Source: Acholeplasmataceae bacterium UBA4853 (GTDB lineage: Bacteria; Bacillota_I; Bacilli_A; Acholeplasmatales; Acholeplasmataceae). From it: a DNA stretch of 64,000 nt. Numbering within the stretch: the first letter of the stretch is position 1; each line of letters starts with the position of its first letter. The DNA is taken from assembly GCA_002399815.1 (NCBI GenBank), contig DHEJ01000010.1, forward strand, positions 4,608 to 68,607. Direction: 5' to 3'. Positions 60,183 through 64,000 of the stretch are shown piece by piece. The position numbers were made by a program, and so were the translations under genes. Below the pieces are notes generated by a model. That model ran no database searches. It worked only from the letters and a program-made list of their open reading frames with translations, and was not told the origin of the DNA.

Positions 60183-60568
60183 AATTAACTGTTTATGTTC
60201 AAAAAGGCATCAAGTTTACAGATGATATCAATTATGCAGTCATTGTCAATGATGATGGACAGTTTGCTATTTTAGATAAACATACCGATGTTACGACAGT
60301 GATTAGAGAAGGCTATGTTAAAATCGTATACCAGGATTCTGATAAATTTATTTATTTAACTCATGGGTTAGTTACATTTAGTAAACATCAGTTAAATATT
60401 TATGCACTACACGCTGAAATCGGTGATACATTTGAAGCAGCTAAGCTTTTACATAGTGAGTTAATTAAATTGCTAGATGAACAATCAAAAAAAGAAAATG
60501 TGGATTATTCGATTCTTGAGAAGGATTTAAGAGAACATATTATGAAAGCAAAGATTGGACATATCTAA
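60179..60568 (+). CDS. atpC: F1Fo ATPase subunit epsilon
   Basis: 129 aa; N-terminal beta sandwich with ILDKHTDVTTVIREGYVKI, followed by a helical C-terminal pair (about 85-129) that in this family can inhibit ATP hydrolysis. Last conventional gene of the operon. Confidence 0.9.
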   Translation: MKLTVYVQKGIKFTDDINYAVIVNDDGQFAILDKHTDVTTVIREGYVKIVYQDSDKFIYLTHGLVTFSKHQLNIYALHAEIGDTFEAAKLLHSELIKLLDEQSKKENVDYSILEKDLREHIMKAKIGHI

Positions 60569-60570
60569 AG

Positions 60571-60855
60571 ATGAAGATTCATCACATCATATTAAGTATT
60601 TTCAATATCTTAATCTATTTAGCTGAAATATTGTTTTTAATCTATATATTTTCGCCGATGAATCAAAACTGGGCTTTTTATATCTTGATTGTAATCACCT
60701 TACCATTTCATCTCATACTTATAGGATTAGGCATCATCACATGTATCAGGTTATTAATGAAAAAACGAGCTAAAGTCTTAAAGTTTTTACCAGTACTATC
60801 AATTATCAATACGATATTAGTGTTATTAATATTCATAGTGACGTTAATGAGTTAA
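60571..60855 (+). CDS. hypothetical small membrane protein at the end of the ATPase operon
   Basis: 94 aa with three hydrophobic segments and a basic loop (LLMKKRAKVLK) between the last two. Starts 3 bases after atpC and is followed by a terminator, so it is in the same transcript. No family recognised; it is not a known ATPase subunit. Confidence 0.65.
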   Translation: MKIHHIILSIFNILIYLAEILFLIYIFSPMNQNWAFYILIVITLPFHLILIGLGIITCIRLLMKKRAKVLKFLPVLSIINTILVLLIFIVTLMS

Positions 60856-60859
60856 AATC

Positions 60860-60884
60860 AAAAGGGTGAAAAACCCTTTTTTAA
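60860..60884 (+). terminator. intrinsic terminator ending the ATPase operon
   Basis: AAAAGGGT (60860-60867), 5-base loop, ACCCTTTT (60873-60880), then TT. Confidence 0.88.
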
Positions 60885-60962
60885 TGGATTGATTGAGCTA
60901 TTAAACATGTATAAATCACTTAATTTTGAATAATTATGTATAATAATTAAAAGAGGTGTTTT

Positions 60963-61937
60963 ATGAAAGATGCTAAATCACTGATTCATCCTGAACTTAG
61001 AATGACGGCTAGATTCTTTAAATTTTTCATTCCATCATTTAAAGTGGGTAATCTTAAGGTTGCAAAAAGTTTATTTAATACCATTAAAGGTAAATGCTTT
61101 TCTAAATTGTATTATGAGCAACGTTATATTGATAGAACAGATGGTTCCAAGCTAAGAATTACAATTTATGCCCCTTTAATTAGAAAACCGAATACAGCTG
61201 GGCTTTTATGGATGCATGGTGGAGGTTATGGGTTAGGTATTCCTGAAATGGATGAGAAAACCTATAAAAAACTCATTGATGAAACAAATTGTGTCATTAT
61301 TGCACCAGATTATACTTTATCAGTAGAAAAACCTTATCCTGCAGCCATCAATGATTGTTACTTAGCACTTTTATGGATGCATAAATATGGCGGTGAATAT
61401 ATGATTAATCCCAATCAATTAATGATTGGTGGTGAGTCTGCTGGTGGTGGTTTAACAGCAAGTTTAGCATTAATGGCTAGAGATAAAGGTGAGGTTAATC
61501 TAGCATTTCAAATGCCTTTATACCCCATGTTAGATGACCGGATGAATACAGAATCTGCTAAGGATAATAATAATGATCCAGTATGGAATTCAAAATCCAA
61601 TTATTTAGCTTGGAAATTATATTTAGGTGAATTATTTCAAACCGATCAAGTACCTATTTATGCAGCACCTGCAAGAGCACTTAATTTAAAGAAACTACCA
61701 CCTTGTTTAACCTATGTTGGTACCGTAGAACCATTTAGAGATGAAACCATTGATTATGTCAATCGTTTAAGAAATGCTGGAAATGAAGTGACTTTCAAAC
61801 TTTTTGAAGGTGGATATCATGCATTTGACATTCTATCAGGTGATACTTCAATTGGTGTATCTGCATTAGAATTTTTAATATCAAATTTTAAATATGCAAT
61901 TGAAAACTATTTTGCATATAATAAGGAAAACATATGA
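60963..61937 (+). CDS. alpha/beta hydrolase, hormone-sensitive-lipase-like esterase
   Basis: 324 aa. The oxyanion motif HGGGYG at about residue 82, nucleophile GGESAGGG, acid in YVGTVEPFRDE and catalytic His in GGYHAFD define the HSL (family IV) carboxylesterases. Residues 1-60 form an N-terminal cap. Such enzymes hydrolyse short-chain acyl esters or acylglycerols. SD AGAGGTG; overlaps the pseudouridine synthase gene by 4 bases. Confidence 0.88.
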   Translation: MKDAKSLIHPELRMTARFFKFFIPSFKVGNLKVAKSLFNTIKGKCFSKLYYEQRYIDRTDGSKLRITIYAPLIRKPNTAGLLWMHGGGYGLGIPEMDEKTYKKLIDETNCVIIAPDYTLSVEKPYPAAINDCYLALLWMHKYGGEYMINPNQLMIGGESAGGGLTASLALMARDKGEVNLAFQMPLYPMLDDRMNTESAKDNNNDPVWNSKSNYLAWKLYLGELFQTDQVPIYAAPARALNLKKLPPCLTYVGTVEPFRDETIDYVNRLRNAGNEVTFKLFEGGYHAFDILSGDTSIGVSALEFLISNFKYAIENYFAYNKENI

Positions 61938-62767
61938 AACCATTAATTTTATACCCCAATGATGCATTTATTGGAAAAACTATTAGAGAATACTTACAAC
62001 ATTTTAATGTTGGTAAAGCTGTAATATATAAATATTCATCTAATCACTTAATCAAAGTCAATGATGTGTTAAAAAACTCTGAGTACCGAATTAAAAAAGA
62101 TGACATGATATCTATCACATTAGAATGTGTTGAAAAAGCATACTATACAGAAGAACCGATTGATATTATATTTGAAGATGAAGATATTTTAGTTGTGAAT
62201 AAACCAATTGATTTACTTGTTCATAGTGATGGAAATACATATGATACTTTAACAGACCGAGTGGGCAATCATTATCAAAAACTTGGATATTTTCACCCAG
62301 TATTACCAGCACATCGTATCGATAAAGAAACTTCTGGAATTGTTATTTTTGGTAAACATTTTATATCTATTGCGTATTTATCAACCCAGTTTGAAACCAG
62401 AGATATTGTAAAGATTTATACGTGCTTGGTTGAAAATGTATTTACTCAAAAAGAAGGATTGATTCAGTCTAAACTCTTAAGAGATCCACATTCAAATAAA
62501 ATGCTCGTATCTCCACATGGTAAAATGGCAACGACTACCTACAAAGTAATTCAAAATCTATTTGATCAAGCGTTATTAGAAGTTGACATTAAAAGTGGTA
62601 GAACTCATCAAATTAGAGCTCAATTAGCTTCCATTGGACATAGTGTAGTAGGCGATCCATTATATGGAACACCTAAGGGTAGATTGATGTTACATTTTAG
62701 TAAGATATCATTTAAGGGTTTAAGAGATGATAATTGGGTCACTTTTGAATCAAAAGCACCATTTTAA
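61934..62767 (+). CDS. RluA-family pseudouridine synthase
   Basis: 277 aa. Residues 1-75 resemble an S4-like RNA-binding part. The catalytic motif is HRIDKETSGIVIF with the essential Asp, and GRTHQIRAQLASIGHSVVGDPLYG is the standard RluA-family segment. It isomerises uridine in rRNA or tRNA; the exact target (RluC, RluD or RluA type) is not determined. Confidence 0.9.
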   Translation: MKPLILYPNDAFIGKTIREYLQHFNVGKAVIYKYSSNHLIKVNDVLKNSEYRIKKDDMISITLECVEKAYYTEEPIDIIFEDEDILVVNKPIDLLVHSDGNTYDTLTDRVGNHYQKLGYFHPVLPAHRIDKETSGIVIFGKHFISIAYLSTQFETRDIVKIYTCLVENVFTQKEGLIQSKLLRDPHSNKMLVSPHGKMATTTYKVIQNLFDQALLEVDIKSGRTHQIRAQLASIGHSVVGDPLYGTPKGRLMLHFSKISFKGLRDDNWVTFESKAPF

Positions 62768-62771
62768 AAAT

Positions 62772-62823
62772 AAAAACTAGAACCTTTTGACATGAATCAT
62801 ATCATATGAAGGTTCTAGTTTTT
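62772..62823. terminator. bidirectional terminator between convergent pseudouridine synthase genes
   Basis: AAAAACTAGAACCTT (62772-62786) pairs with AAGGTTCTAGTTTTT (62809-62823) around a 22-base loop. The right arm includes the end of the minus-strand gene. Confidence 0.85.
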
Positions 62824-63600
62824 TATTATATCGTTTAAGGTAGTCAATTCTTCTAATGAAAGATAACGCCAATATCCTTCAGGTAGATTATCTAGTTTAA
62901 TGTGCATAATTCGGATTCTTTGAAGTTTTACCACATGGTAACCTAAACAATCTGCCATACGTCTAATTTGACGATTTAAACCTTGTTTTAAGATGAGTTT
63001 AAAGGCAAATTCTGAAATCTTTGTAACTTTAGTAGGTAATGTTTTTTGATTTTTATGACTAACTGGATTATAGATTAATACACCTGATTCGATTAAATTG
63101 ATAAACTCTTGTGTAATTGGTTTATCTACTGTAACAATATATTCTTTTTCATGTCCATTTTCAGCTCTTAAAATTTTATTAACAATATCACCATCATTGG
63201 TCAGTAAAATCAATCCAGATGAATCTTTATCCAAACGACCAATTGGAAAGATCTTTTCATTATAGTTCATGAATGTAATCATGTTACCAGAAATAGCAGT
63301 ATCCGTTGTTGATACGATACCTACTGGTTTATGAAGCGCAATATAGACTCTATTTTTTAATGGAGTAATGACTTTTCCATCGAGTTTAACAATATCATTA
63401 GGATAAACTTTTGTACCTACTAAAGCAATCTTATCATTGATCTTAATACGTTTAACTTCAATCATTTTATCTGCTTCACGTCTTGATGCAACACCGGAAT
63501 CAGATATGTATTTATTTAAACGAATCGAATCATTTTCTAGGTGATCAATTTGAAAATCATCGACTTTTGAATTAGATTTAAATTGTTTAGCAAAGATCAT
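62815..63600 (-). CDS. rluF: RsuA-family 23S rRNA pseudouridine synthase, RluF-like
   Basis: 261 aa: a 25-residue leader, the S4 domain (IRLNKYISDSGVASRREADK) and the catalytic domain with IGRLDKDSSGLILLTNDGD. Closeness to E. coli RluF is clear in LHKPVGIVSTT, ENGHEKEYIVTVDKPIT and GLNRQIRRM. RluF makes pseudouridine at position 2604 of 23S rRNA. AAGGAG 7-8 bases before ATG 63600. Confidence 0.9.
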   Translation of the reverse strand: MIFAKQFKSNSKVDDFQIDHLENDSIRLNKYISDSGVASRREADKMIEVKRIKINDKIALVGTKVYPNDIVKLDGKVITPLKNRVYIALHKPVGIVSTTDTAISGNMITFMNYNEKIFPIGRLDKDSSGLILLTNDGDIVNKILRAENGHEKEYIVTVDKPITQEFINLIESGVLIYNPVSHKNQKTLPTKVTKISEFAFKLILKQGLNRQIRRMADCLGYHVVKLQRIRIMHIKLDNLPEGYWRYLSLEELTTLNDIIKN

Positions 63601-63680
63601 AAGTACACTCCTTTTTAACTTCTATAATTTTACCAAAAAAGACCACAATTAACAATGATTTTAGTGTGTCTTTACATAAA

Positions 63681-63733
63681 TGAATTATTATTCACTTATT
63701 ACTCTTTACAAGTTAAGTGTTTTTGTATATCAT
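63681..63733 (+). promoter_or_regulatory. promoter of the acetate-transporter gene with TetR-operator-like element
   Basis: TTTACA (63705-63710), 17-base spacer and TATCAT (63728-63733) form a promoter. TGAATTATTATTCA (63681-63694), 10 bases upstream of the -35 box, shares both half sites of the 14-base palindrome found at ackA and the importer and thiolase operons, though the centre differs. Confidence 0.5.
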
Positions 63734-63765
63734 AGAAGAAGTGTTAAAAATAAGGAGGATTTTTT

Positions 63766-64000
63766 ATGAGTAAATTAGCAAATCCAGGGCCACTTGGATT
63801 ACTCGGATTCGGGATGACAACGATCCTATTAAACTTACATAATGCTGGGATTATTTCTTTATCATTAGTAATCATTTCAATGGGTGTATTTGTTGGTGGT
63901 TTGGCGCAAGTCGTAGCAGGTGTTTTAGAATTTAAACAAGGTAATACATTTGGTGGAACTGCCTTCACAGCTTATGGATTTTTCTGGTTAAGTTTAGTGA
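63766..64000 (+). CDS. satP: acetate uptake transporter, SatP/YaaH (GPR1/FUN34) family, truncated by window edge
   Basis: The first 78 residues are visible. NPGPLGLLGFGMTT is the diagnostic N-terminal motif of the acetate/succinate transporter family (N-P-x-P-L-G-L). GNTFGGTAFTAYGFFWLS is another conserved segment, and three membrane helices are seen. SD AAGGAGG before ATG 63766. It would move acetate with a proton or as a channel. With ackA possibly under the same operator, it may export or recover the acetate end product. Confidence 0.9.
   Translation, partial: MSKLANPGPLGLLGFGMTTILLNLHNAGIISLSLVIISMGVFVGGLAQVVAGVLEFKQGNTFGGTAFTAYGFFWLSLV

Overview
The window is a low-GC, densely packed bacterial chromosome segment. 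It most likely comes from an Acholeplasma or a close relative (Mollicutes). TGA acts as a real stop (for example at 5601-5603, 30838-30840 and 55088-55090), so the code is standard and not the Mycoplasma code. The gene at 5600-6805 closely matches my memory of the A. laidlawii monoglucosyldiacylglycerol synthase. No peptidoglycan genes are seen, lipoproteins are common, and the F-ATPase has sodium-type c-subunit ligands. Genus level is an inference; no 16S gene is present.

Layout. 1-2.8 kb: end of an unidentified gene, then a copper module on the minus strand (csoR-like repressor and a CPH-type P1B ATPase). 2.9-6.8 kb: argS, a flippase-like membrane protein and the glucolipid glycosyltransferase, then tRNA-Leu(CAA). 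7-16.7 kb: mixed housekeeping and unknown genes (GNAT, ArsC-like, cupin, methyltransferase, lipoprotein, PTS-IIC-like, pncB, MATE, trmL, hemolysin III). 16.7-30.9 kb: a catabolic block made of ackA, a TetR regulator, a five-gene branched-chain-amino-acid-type ABC importer, thiolase, SDR reductase, ketosynthase-III-like protein, CoA-transferase and two alpha/beta hydrolases. One palindrome, close to TGAATAAATGTTCA, recurs at all four promoters of this block and possibly at the acetate-transporter gene at 63.7 kb. Three of the promoters also carry cre-like sites. I infer a catabolite-repressed route that converts an imported or released acyl compound to acetyl-CoA and then acetate plus ATP.

30.9-41.3 kb: two divergent RlmD/RlmCD-like 23S rRNA methyltransferase paralogues with reciprocal loss of key residues, flanking a pair of ABC ATPase-permease fusions, an SGNH lipoprotein and a DEAD-box helicase. 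41.3-46.9 kb: an accessory island with degraded genes, a PD-(D/E)xK nuclease, and an intact two-gene unit of an SMC/AAA_13-like ATPase followed by a RES-domain protein, which is a candidate NAD-targeting defence system. The island begins after one rlmCD-like gene and ends at a stray 15-codon copy of an rlmCD 3' end, as expected for integration into the 3' end of such a gene.

47-53.5 kb: TrmB-type regulator, HAD phosphatase, a metal module (HMA protein, CPG-type P-ATPase, Crp/Fnr regulator), and a Y-family polymerase with its YolD-like partner. 53.8-60.9 kb: a complete F1Fo ATPase operon. 60.9-64 kb: an esterase, two pseudouridine synthases, and the start of an acetate transporter (SatP/YaaH family).
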